Notes: generated by a model from the letters alone, not told the origin. Numbered from the stretch's first letter, positions 9,700-18,166 are shown. The stretch: 64,000 nucleotides of DNA from Dokdonella sp. (GCF_019634845.1 NZ_JAHCAQ010000008.1:98058-162057); one strand, 5' to 3'. Numbers and translations: made by a program.

Positions 9700-10476
9700 A
9701 TGGAAACTCCCCAACTCAAACGCATCATCGAGGCGGCCCTGCTGGCGGCATCGCACCCGTTGACGATCCCGCAACTGGCCGGCCTGTTCGACGAGTTCGA
9801 CATGCCGCCCCCCGACCAGCTGGCGCACGCACTGCAGTCGCTGCAGGAAGACTGCGCCGGCCGCGGCGTGGAACTGGTCGAGGTCGCCTCCGGTTTCCGT
9901 TACCAGGTGCGGCGCGAGGAACATGCCCTGATCGCGCGGCTGTGGGCCGAGAAGCCCTCGCGCTACTCGCGCGCGCTGCTGGAGACGCTGGCCCTGATCG
10001 CCTACCGCCAGCCGATCACGCGCGCCGAGATCGAGGCGATCCGCGGCGTGGCCGTGTCCACCCACATCGTGCGCACGCTCGAGGAGCGTGAATGGGTACG
10101 CGTGGTCGGCCACCGCGACCTGCCGGGCCGGCCCGCCCTGTTCGGTACCACTCGCCAGTTCCTCGACTACTTCCAGCTCAAATCGCTGGAAGAGCTGCCG
10201 ACGCTCGGCGAAATCCACGATCTCGAGGACATCGAGCAACAGCTCGCATTCGACGGCATCGCGCCACTGGGCACGGCGCCGATCGCCATCGATGCCGACC
10301 CGGCCGACGCCGCCGAGGTCATCCACGGCGAGACCCTCGACGCCACCGCTGACGAGGACGTCGACCACGCCGTCGATGCGGACTTCACCACCACCGACTC
10401 CAATGACCCCGGCGCGAGCGAATCGCTCGCCGCCCCCGCCGCGGATCAGCCGCGCACACCGGAAACCAGCCCATGA
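9700..10476 (+). CDS. scpB: Segregation and condensation protein ScpB
   Basis: A 258-residue partner of ScpA and SMC. Two winged-helix domains occupy about residues 1-175, with IIEAALLAASHPLTIPQLAGLF at the start and the conserved ETLALIAYRQPITRAEIEAIRGV signature. The last ~75 residues are acidic, Asp/Ala-rich and low-complexity, which is variable in the family. The stop codon overlaps the rluB start (ATGA), indicating translational coupling in a scpA-scpB-rluB unit, a common gammaproteobacterial order. Confidence 0.96.
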   Translation: METPQLKRIIEAALLAASHPLTIPQLAGLFDEFDMPPPDQLAHALQSLQEDCAGRGVELVEVASGFRYQVRREEHALIARLWAEKPSRYSRALLETLALIAYRQPITRAEIEAIRGVAVSTHIVRTLEEREWVRVVGHRDLPGRPALFGTTRQFLDYFQLKSLEELPTLGEIHDLEDIEQQLAFDGIAPLGTAPIAIDADPADAAEVIHGETLDATADEDVDHAVDADFTTTDSNDPGASESLAAPAADQPRTPETSP

Positions 10477-11933
10477 CCACCCCACCCCGCGCCATCCTCA
10501 AGCTCAAACACGGCGACGCCGACGCGACGCCGGCGGTCGAGGAACGCCTGCACAAGGTGCTGGCCAACGCCGGACTCGGCTCACGACGCATGCTCGAAAC
10601 GCGCATCGAGGCTGGCGCCGTGCAGATCAATGGCGCCGTTGCCAGCATCGGCCAGAGCGTGCACAGCGGCGATCGTGTCGAGATGGACGGCAAGCGCTTC
10701 GTGGTGGTGGCCGACAACGCCGAGCACGCCCAGGTGCTGCTCTACAACAAACCCGACGGCGTGGTCGCCACCCGCGACGACCCCGAAGGGCGCCCCACCG
10801 TGTTCGAACAGTTGCCCCAACTCAAGGGCGCGCGCTGGATCGCGGTCGGGCGGCTGGACATCAACACCACCGGTCTGCTGCTGCTCACCACCGATGGCGA
10901 ACTGGCCAACGCCCTGATGCATCCCAGTTCCGGCGTCGAGCGCGAGTACATCTGCCGCGTGCATGGCGAGGTCCCCGATGAAGTCATCGAGCGCCTGCGC
11001 AGCGGCGTCGAACTCGAAGATGGGCCGGCGCATTTCGACGAAATCGGCGTGATCAGCCGCGGCAACAGCCACTCCTGGTTCCGCGTGGTCATCCGCGAAG
11101 GCCGCAATCGCGAAGTGCGTCGCATGTGGGAATCGCAGGGGCTCATGGTGTCGCGCCTCAAGCGCATCCGTTACGGCAGCGTGGAATTGCCGCGCGGGCT
11201 GTTGCGCAGCCAGTCCGCCGCGCTCGACCCGGCACAGGTCGCACAACTGCGCGAGCGCAGCGGCATCGCGCGGGCCGAACCGCGGCTCACGTTGGCGCCG
11301 CTGATCGGCCAGCGCCGTGCGGCACCGACCGAATTCCGCCCCGCCGCCACCAGCCAGCAGGCCTGGACCGGCGCACGCAACGAGGAAGCGCGCGAATTCG
11401 CCGCCTTCGACCGCGCACGTGACGATGGCTGGCGCGCTGCATCCGACCCGCAGCGCAAGCGCCGTGGCGCCGGCAAGCCCGGCAAACCCGGCAGGGGACC
11501 GGGCGCACCGCGCGGCGCACGCGCGCAGACGCCGTGGCAGGATCGCAACGCACCCGGCCAGGGCCAGGGCCAGCGCCAGGGTCGCCAGCGCAAGCCGCAA
11601 CATCCCGTCATCGCGGCCGAACCGGGCCTGAGCCCGGCGGTTCTGCGCAGTTGGTTTCCCGACAGCGCCGGACAGCCCGGGCGCAAGCGGCGCGGCGCGC
11701 GACCGGGGGCCGAGGTGACGTTCCAGGCAGGCCAGTTCCAGCCACGCCAGCGCGACGAGCGCGGCGGCAATCGCGCTCCCGGCAAGCCACCGGCGCGCGG
11801 CGGCAACGTGCACGGCAATGTGCATGGCAATGTGCACGGCACGCCCGGCAACTCGTGGCGCGACGACAATCGCGGCAACCGCGCGCCCGGCCCCAATCGC
11901 CCCAAGCGCGGCCGTGGGCCGCGTCCGCGCTGA
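10473..11933 (+). CDS. rluB: 23S rRNA pseudouridine(2605) synthase RluB
   Basis: A 486-residue enzyme that isomerises a uridine in the peptidyl-transferase region of 23S rRNA. An S4 RNA-binding domain (about residues 20-75, HKVLANAGLGSRRMLETRI) precedes the RsuA/RluB catalytic domain with AVGRLDINTTGLLLLTTDG; the Asp of GRLD is the catalytic nucleophile. The fold ends near residue 265. The remaining ~220 residues are a basic Gly/Arg/Pro/Gln/Asn-rich tail with a GNVH repeat. Such tails occur in this family but this one is long. The gene overlaps scpB by 4 bases. Confidence 0.95.
   Translation: MTTPPRAILKLKHGDADATPAVEERLHKVLANAGLGSRRMLETRIEAGAVQINGAVASIGQSVHSGDRVEMDGKRFVVVADNAEHAQVLLYNKPDGVVATRDDPEGRPTVFEQLPQLKGARWIAVGRLDINTTGLLLLTTDGELANALMHPSSGVEREYICRVHGEVPDEVIERLRSGVELEDGPAHFDEIGVISRGNSHSWFRVVIREGRNREVRRMWESQGLMVSRLKRIRYGSVELPRGLLRSQSAALDPAQVAQLRERSGIARAEPRLTLAPLIGQRRAAPTEFRPAATSQQAWTGARNEEAREFAAFDRARDDGWRAASDPQRKRRGAGKPGKPGRGPGAPRGARAQTPWQDRNAPGQGQGQRQGRQRKPQHPVIAAEPGLSPAVLRSWFPDSAGQPGRKRRGARPGAEVTFQAGQFQPRQRDERGGNRAPGKPPARGGNVHGNVHGNVHGTPGNSWRDDNRGNRAPGPNRPKRGRGPRPR
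11802..11837 (+). repeat. Three 12-base tandem repeats in rluB tail
   Basis: The units GGCAACGTGCAC, GGCAATGTGCAT and GGCAATGTGCAC lie head to tail and encode three Gly-Asn-Val-His repeats in the disordered RluB tail. In-frame 12-base units let the copy number change without breaking the protein. Confidence 0.85.
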
Positions 11934-12147
11934 GGCCTGCGCATCGCGACAGGCGGCGGCAACCGCCGCATCCTTGTCCCACCACGCCGCATGCGTGCCT
12001 GTCCCTGGCGCTTCGCGGGCCGAAGTCGTCGCCGCGGGCGGCCGCAGCAACGGTCCCGCGCAGGCCGCATGTCCGCAGGCGACGCGCTTTGACGTAATGA
12101 CGCCACAGCGGCCGGCAGTCGCCGGCCCGACCATGGGAGATCGTGGC

Positions 12148-13377
12148 ATGGCGATGGGTATTCTTCGCGGGACGATGGCGGCTCTGACGATCGCGGCGGC
12201 ATCGATCAGCGCAGCGGCCGACGACACACCGACCAGCCCCGCCGCGGGCGATGCAATCTTCGTCAACGGCTTCGAGCGCATGGTCTGGGTGCAGGGCTAT
12301 CTGGCCGGCTACGAACAATCCTTGCTGCCGATCGGCGAGATCGATTTCGGTGCGATCACGCATCTCATGGTCAGCCGCGAGCGGCCGCTTGCCGGCGGCA
12401 CGCTCTCGCACGATTACGACATCGATGCGGTCAACGGTCCGATCTGGGCCCACAGCGCCGTCAACGCCGCGCACGCAGCGGGGCGCAAGGCGATCCTCAT
12501 GATCGGCGGCGCCTGCAACCTCGTCGGCGGTGTCTGTTCGGACATGAACTGGAGCGACGCGGCGAGTCCGGCGCACCGCGCCACCTTCGTCGCGAACCTG
12601 CTCGCCGACGTCGACGCCTACGGCTACGACGGCCTCGACCTCGACTGGGAGCCACTCGACAGCGCCAGCGACCGGGCCAGCCTCAAGGCGCTCGCGCAGG
12701 CCCTGCGTGCAGCGCGCCCGAATTTGCTGTTGACGATTCCGGTCGGCTGGTTCAACCCCAACTACATGACGCCCGACCCGTACTGGAACGAGATCGCGCC
12801 GCTGTTCGACCGCATCAACGTCATGACCTACGACATGGCCGGCTCCGCCCTGCAAGGCTGGACCGGCTGGAAGAGCTGGCACAACTCCGCGCTCTACAAC
12901 ACCAATCCGCCGACCGCGGCCACGCCGTCGGCGGTCGACGTGAGCATTCGCCTTGGCTTTCGCGCCGCACCGGCCAGCGTGCCGGCGGCGAAGCTTGGCA
13001 TGGGCGTGGCTTTCTACGGTTATTGCTGGCGTGGCGTGACCGGTCCGGGCCAGACCGGCGGCACCACCGCCGACCACAACGACGGCGTGATGAGCTTTGC
13101 CAACGTCGTCACGCAGTATCCGGTCGCAACCAAGCGCATGTGGGATGCCACCGCCCGCGTGCCGTACCTGTCCTCATCGACGGCGATGGGGCCGCAGAAC
13201 TGCAACTTCGTTTCCTACGACGACGAGCAGTCGGTCGCTGAAAAGGGCGCTTACGCGCGCGCGCAGGGACTGGGCAGCATCATCATCTGGACCGTCGGCC
13301 AGGGCCACATTGCCTCGCGGCCGGTCGGACAGCGCGATCCTCTGCTCACGGCCTTGCGCACCTCGTTGAACCAGTGA
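12148..13377 (+). CDS. Secreted glycoside hydrolase family 18 (chitinase-like) protein
   Basis: A 409-residue exported GH18 TIM barrel. A signal peptide (about residues 1-25, ILRGTMAALTIAAASISAAA) is followed by a short linker with IFVNGFE at residues 37-43. The GH18 catalytic motif DGLDLDWE occupies 161-168, with Glu168 the expected proton donor; INVMTYDMAG and a late IIIWTVGQ strand complete the barrel pattern. I chose the ATG at 12148 because GGGAGA precedes it by 7-8 bases; an in-frame ATG at 12133 is also possible. Substrate (chitin, peptidoglycan-derived or other glycan) cannot be assigned. No carbohydrate-binding module is seen. Confidence 0.85.
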   Translation: MAMGILRGTMAALTIAAASISAAADDTPTSPAAGDAIFVNGFERMVWVQGYLAGYEQSLLPIGEIDFGAITHLMVSRERPLAGGTLSHDYDIDAVNGPIWAHSAVNAAHAAGRKAILMIGGACNLVGGVCSDMNWSDAASPAHRATFVANLLADVDAYGYDGLDLDWEPLDSASDRASLKALAQALRAARPNLLLTIPVGWFNPNYMTPDPYWNEIAPLFDRINVMTYDMAGSALQGWTGWKSWHNSALYNTNPPTAATPSAVDVSIRLGFRAAPASVPAAKLGMGVAFYGYCWRGVTGPGQTGGTTADHNDGVMSFANVVTQYPVATKRMWDATARVPYLSSSTAMGPQNCNFVSYDDEQSVAEKGAYARAQGLGSIIIWTVGQGHIASRPVGQRDPLLTALRTSLNQ

Positions 13378-13722
13378 AGCCAACCCGTCGGCGCGCTGCT
13401 GCCGGCCCGTTGTCCTTCCCTGGGTGCGGGTCCAGCGCGCGCCGTCACGCCTGGCCGTTGCCCAATCGCTGCGCAGCAGTGACAGGCGCCATGCTCACAT
13501 CGCCGACCCCGGCAAGCCGATTGCCGCCCCGCCCACCGCGCCGTCGCCTCGGCCGGACATGCCAGCGCCGCGGCCATGGGCGCGAATCGGCGTGGGTGGG
13601 CAGCAGCCAGCGGTGATACGGGCACGCCTTGGCGCGTGGAACGGCGCCGCCCGGCCATGAAAAAAGGCGGCGGGTCGCCCCGCCGCCTTGCCTGATTCCA
13701 CCGTTCCGGGGTACAGCCCGGC
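13378..13722. other. Convergent intergenic region, GH18 gene / CsgG-like gene
   Basis: A 345-base non-coding gap between convergent genes. Apart from the terminator at 13660-13689 nothing recognisable is present. Open frames crossing it are antisense or out-of-frame extensions without Shine-Dalgarno sites. Confidence 0.5.
13660..13689 (-). terminator. Rho-independent terminator of the CsgG-like gene
   Basis: An 11-base-pair stem (AAGGCGGCGGG at 13664-13674 with CCCGCCGCCTT at 13679-13689) around a TCGC tetraloop. On the minus strand the stem runs into six T residues. It lies 33 bases beyond the stop codon of the CsgG-like gene. Confidence 0.9.
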
Positions 13723-14433
13723 TCAGTCGAGCTTGAGCGCCTTCTTGGTGCCGGCGCGGCGCTTCTGTTCCTTGGCGTTGTATTCGGCTTCGCAACCGCC
13801 ACGCACCACCATCACGCAATCGAGGTATTCGCTGATTTCGACCAGCGCGGCGCCGATGGCCTTGCCGGCCGGCGTGTTCTGTTCGTGGCCGAGGTTGCCG
13901 CCGAAGCCGCCACGGTAGACGCCCACGGCGATGCCACCACCCGAGCTGCGCCCTTCGATCGCACGCGAGAATTCGATGTCACCGGTACTGGCATTGACCA
14001 CGCGCACGTCGACGCGCACGTAGGCCTCGGACTTCTTGCCGCCGAGCGAAATGCCCTTGAAACTGAGGCCGCCACCGGTGCTGGCGGTGTTTTCCTCGTA
14101 GTCGGTGACGGTACCGAACACGAGATAGTCGGCGCCTGTCACCTGCCCCATCTTGGCGCCGGTGCCGGCCCGCACGCGACCCGAGGCGGCGAGATTCTGT
14201 TCCTCGAGCACCTTCTCGAGCTTGTTGCGCTCGACCACGCGGAAGTGCCCGCTACTGGCGAGTTCGTTCGACAGCATGCCCGACAATTCCCAGCCCACCC
14301 CGCCACGCCACCAGCCCGCCGCCGATTCATTCTTGAACTCGGCCACGCCGATCGCCGGCTTGTCGGCAAACGCGCTGGCGCTGGCCACCAAGCCCGTAAC
14401 GGCGAGGGCAACGGCAAGCAACGACTTCTTCAT
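13723..14433 (-). CDS. Exported CsgG/HfaB-family protein
   Basis: A 236-residue protein with a clear Sec signal peptide (about residues 1-23, KKSLLAVALAVTGLVASASAFA) and no lipobox Cys. The mature part has the CsgG-type core: IGVAEFKNES, then ELASSGHFRVVERNKLEKVLEEQNLAASGRV, then GADYLVFGTVTDYEE. In CsgG this fold builds an outer-membrane secretion channel for curli. Here no curli genes are nearby and no lipidation site is visible, so a secretion-pore role is unproven; it may be one of the many periplasmic CsgG-like proteins of unknown function. GGGAGAG stands 6 bases before the ATG. It ends in its own terminator. Confidence 0.82.
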   Translation of the reverse strand: MKKSLLAVALAVTGLVASASAFADKPAIGVAEFKNESAAGWWRGGVGWELSGMLSNELASSGHFRVVERNKLEKVLEEQNLAASGRVRAGTGAKMGQVTGADYLVFGTVTDYEENTASTGGGLSFKGISLGGKKSEAYVRVDVRVVNASTGDIEFSRAIEGRSSGGGIAVGVYRGGFGGNLGHEQNTPAGKAIGAALVEISEYLDCVMVVRGGCEAEYNAKEQKRRAGTKKALKLD

Positions 14434-14648
14434 CTGATCTCTCCCAAATGGACCCAAGGCTGCAACTGATCCGTAGCGGCCGCCACTCCCGGCCTGCGCG
14501 GGATTGCGTGACGCCGCCTCATCCCGCCATCGCAACGGGCGAGAGTCTAGCAGCACGATTCGATGCCGGATGCGGACCGGCGCCACGCGCCGGGCGGGAA
14601 CTGCATCACGCTCGCGCCCGGTCAAGATCCTCACCGACCGCGGGTCGC

Positions 14649-15446
14649 TCAGGGGCGTTCCCAGGGCTGGCTGGCCAGCGCCCGTTCGAGCAGCTCCCGC
14701 CAGGCCGGATCGAGCGCGAATGGCGCGGCGTCGATGGCGGCCAGCGGCATTACCGCACGCGTGCTGTTGGTGAAGAACGCGCCGCCGAAGCCGCCCACCT
14801 CGGTCAGCTCGACCCGCCGCACCGACTGTGGCACGCCGAGCTCGGCCAGCCCGGCTTTGAGCACCTGCATGGCGATGCCGTCCAACGCCGGGGCGTCGGG
14901 CCAAACGATGCCGCGCCCGTCGCAGAAGCCGACGTTCCATACCGAGCCCTCGGCGACCGCGCCGTCGGCGCGCACGAGCAATGCGTCGTCGAAGCCGAGC
15001 TGCTGGGCCTGGCGCCGCTGGTGGAACAGGTCGAAGCTGCCCAGGTGCTTGAGCTGGGCCGCTTCGCGCTCGACGCGCATGCTGCACACGCGCAGCGAGG
15101 CGGCGTCGATCCGGCGTGGCGGCGCCAGCGCGAGCAGCACGTCGGGCGCCACGCTGCGCAGCGGGTGGTCGCGATCGAACGCCTGCGAATAGACGCTGAT
15201 CCGCACCGAGGCATCGGCATTGCCCACCGCCGCACGCAGCCACGCGCGAACGCGCTCGAGGTCGAGGTCGCTGGCGAACAAGGCCCGGGTGGCGTCCTGC
15301 AGGCGCTGCAAGTGGCGCTGCAACCCCTGCACACGCCCGTTGCGCACCTGCATCGCGGTGAAATGCCCATAATTGGTCGTGAGCAGCGCGGCGACATCGT
15401 CGAGTGTCGCTGGCCGACCGTTGAACCACATGCGCGGCGCTGTCAC
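14649..15446 (-). CDS. Class IV aminotransferase / aminodeoxychorismate lyase-like protein
   Basis: A 265-residue PLP enzyme of fold type IV (branched-chain aminotransferase, D-amino acid transaminase, PabC). The N-terminal TTNYGHFTAMQVRNGRVQGLQRHLQRL pattern, a Lys in AAQLKHLGSFD as candidate PLP base, and GAVAEGSVWNVGFCDG are family features. The C-terminal VRRVELTEVGGFGGAFFTNSTRAV matches the 'aFxtns' cofactor motif. The fab-pabB-mltG block elsewhere in this window lacks pabC, so this gene may supply the lyase step to p-aminobenzoate (inference); an amino-acid transaminase is the alternative. Start 15446; 15431 is also possible. Confidence 0.75.
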   Translation of the reverse strand: MTAPRMWFNGRPATLDDVAALLTTNYGHFTAMQVRNGRVQGLQRHLQRLQDATRALFASDLDLERVRAWLRAAVGNADASVRISVYSQAFDRDHPLRSVAPDVLLALAPPRRIDAASLRVCSMRVEREAAQLKHLGSFDLFHQRRQAQQLGFDDALLVRADGAVAEGSVWNVGFCDGRGIVWPDAPALDGIAMQVLKAGLAELGVPQSVRRVELTEVGGFGGAFFTNSTRAVMPLAAIDAAPFALDPAWRELLERALASQPWERP

Positions 15447-15469
15447 CAGCCCGACTCCCCTGCGCTACG

Positions 15470-16456
15470 ATGCGCCACCTGCACCGCCCGCATTGTCACC
15501 AATTCGTGAGCACCCTGTCGCCCGCTGCCAAGGCGCAATGGCAAATCCATTTCTGCGTCCTGCTGTGGGGCTTCACGGCCATCCTCGGCAAGCTCATTTC
15601 GCTGTCGGCACTGCCGCTGGTGTGGTGGCGCATGCTGATCGTGGTGATCGCACTCGTGCTGGTGCCGCGCACCTGGCGCGGCCTGCGCGCGATCCCGCCG
15701 CGGCTCGCGCTCGCCTACGCCGGCATCGGCGTACTGGTCGCCCTGCACTGGTTCACGTTCTACGGCTCGATCAAGCTCGCCAACGCCTCGGTCGGAGCGA
15801 CCTGCATCGCGCTGGCGACACCGATGACCGCGCTGCTGGAGCCATGGCTCGCGCGGCGCCGCTTCTCGTGGCGCGAGCTGAGCCTGGGTGTGGCGACGCT
15901 GCCTGGCGTCGCCCTCGTGGTCGGTGGAATCCCGGCCTCGATGCAGCTCGGACTGGCGGTGGGCACCGTGTCGGCCTTGCTCGTGGCGCTGTTCGGCTCG
16001 CTCAACAAGCGCCTCGTCGAACAGGGCGACGCCTTTGCGGTGACGGCGCTCGAATTGGGCGCGGGCACGTTGACCGTGACCGCGATCGCCCCGCTCCTGC
16101 CTTGGCTGTTCGCGCCGCTGGCGGGCGACGTATTCGCGCTGCCCGATGCGCACGACGCCGTGCTGCTGGCGACGCTGGCGCTCGCCTGCACCCTGCTGCC
16201 GTTCACGCTGTCACTGGTTGCGCTGCGCCACATGAGCGCGTTTGCGGCGCAACTGGCCACCAACCTCGAGCCCGTCTACGCGATCGCACTGGCGGCCCTG
16301 CTGCTGGGCGAGCAGCATGAGCTCACGCCACGCTTCTACCTCGGCGCAGCACTGATCCTCGGTGTCGTGTTCGTGCACCCGTTGCTGGAATCGCGGGGCC
16401 GCGTCAGGCACGCCCAGATCGTCGGCCCGGCCGAGGCCAAGCAGCTCGTCGACTGA
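15470..16456 (+). CDS. EamA/DMT-family inner-membrane transporter
   Basis: A 328-residue membrane protein with about ten hydrophobic helices arranged as two EamA repeats, such as IHFCVLLWGFTAILGKLI and TNLEPVYAIALAALLLGE. The second is the conserved end of the second repeat ('ePv.a.l.a.l.lgE'). These drug/metabolite transporters export amino acids or other metabolites; the substrate is unknown. The start is uncertain: ATG at 15470 or GTG at 15506 (VSTLSPAAKAQWQ), the latter giving a more usual short N-terminus; neither has a clear Shine-Dalgarno. It is divergent from the aminotransferase gene, 23 bases away. Confidence 0.88.
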   Translation: MRHLHRPHCHQFVSTLSPAAKAQWQIHFCVLLWGFTAILGKLISLSALPLVWWRMLIVVIALVLVPRTWRGLRAIPPRLALAYAGIGVLVALHWFTFYGSIKLANASVGATCIALATPMTALLEPWLARRRFSWRELSLGVATLPGVALVVGGIPASMQLGLAVGTVSALLVALFGSLNKRLVEQGDAFAVTALELGAGTLTVTAIAPLLPWLFAPLAGDVFALPDAHDAVLLATLALACTLLPFTLSLVALRHMSAFAAQLATNLEPVYAIALAALLLGEQHELTPRFYLGAALILGVVFVHPLLESRGRVRHAQIVGPAEAKQLVD

Positions 16457-16517
16457 CGCCGACGCCCGGCACAGAGCCGACAATCCACCACAAGAAACCG
16501 TGGTATCGCCTTGATAT

Positions 16518-16549
16518 AAAAGACTCTGCGACGCAGGACCGCGTCGCAG
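16518..16549 (-). terminator. Terminator after the 118-residue orphan gene
   Basis: A perfect 9-base-pair stem, CTGCGACGC (16526-16534) and GCGTCGCAG (16541-16549), with a 6-base loop. It lies 5 bases past the stop at 16555 and is followed on the minus strand by AGTCTTTTAT. It also separates this gene from the converging transporter gene. Confidence 0.75.
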
Positions 16550-16554
16550 CCAAT

Positions 16555-16911
16555 TCAGCGCGCGCCACCCTTGCGAGCACCGCCCTTGGGCTGCGGTCCG
16601 GCCGAAGGTTGCGGATTGAGGTTGTCGAGCAAAGCGCGCAGGTCGACCGAGATCGTCTTGCCGTTGCCGGCCAGATCGAGCGCGCCCATCGACTTGCGCG
16701 CCAGCGCGGCGCGATCGATGAACACCTCCTGCTCGGGCTGCGGCGGGCGCGAGGTGCTGCACAGGTCGCGCTTCAGGCGCAGGGTCGTGGTGCCGGGCCG
16801 CTGCCAGGGATACCCCGGCGACAGGCGCTGCACCATCACGCTCTCCAGCCTGACGACGACCGTGTCGTCGCCCAGTTCCATGCAACGACCAATGCCGATG
16901 TCGTAGGTCAT
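16555..16911 (-). CDS. Hypothetical protein, 118 residues
   Basis: I do not recognise the family. The protein has no signal peptide or membrane helix. It starts MTYDIGIGRCMELGDDTVVVRLESV, contains PPQPEQEVFIDRAALARKSMGALDL, and ends in a Gly/Lys/Pro-rich basic tail. Coding support comes from a GAGG motif 4 bases upstream of the ATG at 16911, a terminator right after the stop, and an AT-rich region upstream carrying a TATAAT box. A small cytosolic protein with a nucleic-acid-friendly tail is possible, but that is guesswork. Confidence 0.65.
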   Translation of the reverse strand: MTYDIGIGRCMELGDDTVVVRLESVMVQRLSPGYPWQRPGTTTLRLKRDLCSTSRPPQPEQEVFIDRAALARKSMGALDLAGNGKTISVDLRALLDNLNPQPSAGPQPKGGARKGGAR

Positions 16912-17024
16912 CTCAACCTCGCTTGTTCACAAAGACAGATGGCCGATCCGGCGCCATGGCCGGTGCGCGGGTTGCGCCAGGGGAATCGACACAGGATCGG
17001 AACCGCCGAGGATAGTGCAGTCGA

Positions 17025-17100
17025 CGTAAGAAAAATGTTACACGCAATGCCAATCAACATTATAAATGTTTCTTATCATATTGATTGTTAGCGTTTTCTC
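17025..17100 (-). promoter_or_regulatory. AT-rich upstream region with TATAAT box
   Basis: This stretch is strikingly AT-rich against the rest of the window. On the minus strand it carries a perfect TATAAT at 17059-17064, nested in a short palindrome, CATTATAAATG. No good -35 lies at 16-18 bases, so an activator or another sigma factor may be needed. It sits about 150 bases upstream of the orphan gene starting at 16911, and immediately downstream of the PIG-L gene. Confidence 0.4.
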
Positions 17101-17143
17101 TAGCAGAAGCCCTCACCCAAATCCAACCGCAGTCGCAGCACAA

Positions 17144-18166
17144 TCAGGCCTCTGCCTGCTGCCAGCCATCGCGATCGAACACGATCAGGCGCGGTTCGCT
17201 GCGGTGCAACTTGGCCCAGACCGCGACCAGGGGCGAGGTCGATCCGGTCCGCGCGAGCTGCAGGTCGCCGCCTTGCAGTCGCAGCGTCACGGCGCCCGTG
17301 TCGATGGCGAACGGCGTGCGTCCGGGCAGGCCCAGCGGCGCCCGGATGCGGCTGACACTGCCGTCGGCGCTGGCCGCGAGCACCAGCAACTCGTGGCGCA
17401 GTGGCCAGCGCGCCTGTGCAGTCAGGCGCAGCATCACCGGCTCGGCCAGCGCCTTGGCGGGATCTGCGGCCGGCGCCGCGGCAAGGTCGAACCACTCCGG
17501 GCGCTGCGCGATGGCCAGCAGTCGACGGCGGCTGAGTGCGAGCTGGCTCGCATGGCAAGCCAGCGCCGCCAACTTGCGCTGCAGGTGCGGCGGAGCACTC
17601 GGCAGCGGCGTCCCGGTCGGGCCGCTGCCGCCATGCACCCCATAGCGCAGGCATCGGCACGGCAGGCGCGTGCGCAGCAAGGCGAGCGCGAGTGCGACGT
17701 GCAGCGCGCTGTGGTCGGGGTGACGGTCGGCCAGCGCCGGCATGACCAGTTGCGTCGGCGCGAACGTACCCAGTTCAGCGGCCAGCAGCGTCACCGCGGC
17801 GTCATCGGCCAGCAGTGCCCGCGTCAGGCCCTGGTCGGGCCAGCCGAGGCAGCGCACCTCGATGGCACCGGCGCCGAGGACCTCGAGCGCGGCCAGCGCC
17901 TCGGCGCGCCGCCGCTCACCCCATCGCCGCCGCGCAGCCGCACCGATCCACAATCGTCGTTCGAGCCAGCGCTGCGGCCAAGGATTGTCGTCGCCATCAC
18001 TGGCCAGCAACACGCGCACGCTGGCACCGGCGGCAAGCGCGCACTGGATCAGTTCGCCGCAGGCCAGGGTTTCGTCATCGGGATGCGGCGCCACCACGAG
18101 CACGCGGTCAGCACGGCTGAACTCAAGACTGGACACGGACGGGGGCGACGACGCGGCGATGGCCAT
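17144..18166 (-). CDS. PIG-L (LmbE-like) family deacetylase
   Basis: A 340-residue member of the PIG-L/LmbE zinc N-deacetylase family. The zinc and catalytic motif APHPDDE is at about residues 26-32, and a second ligand region ADRHPDHSALHVAL follows around 145-158. Relatives deacetylate N-acetylglucosamine in glycolipids, mycothiol/bacillithiol precursors or antibiotics. The ~110-residue C-terminal extension is not typical of the core family and I do not recognise it. It lies 42 bases downstream of argH on the same strand and may be cotranscribed with the arg operon, where I recall proB/proA in related species (from memory). Confidence 0.85.
   Translation of the reverse strand: MAIAASSPPSVSSLEFSRADRVLVVAPHPDDETLACGELIQCALAAGASVRVLLASDGDDNPWPQRWLERRLWIGAAARRRWGERRRAEALAALEVLGAGAIEVRCLGWPDQGLTRALLADDAAVTLLAAELGTFAPTQLVMPALADRHPDHSALHVALALALLRTRLPCRCLRYGVHGGSGPTGTPLPSAPPHLQRKLAALACHASQLALSRRRLLAIAQRPEWFDLAAAPAADPAKALAEPVMLRLTAQARWPLRHELLVLAASADGSVSRIRAPLGLPGRTPFAIDTGAVTLRLQGGDLQLARTGSTSPLVAVWAKLHRSEPRLIVFDRDGWQQAEA

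Noticed and set aside
13723-14433. A curli secretion locus around the CsgG-like gene
   Set aside because: No csgA, csgB, csgE or csgF-like genes nearby, and the protein lacks the lipidated Cys of CsgG.
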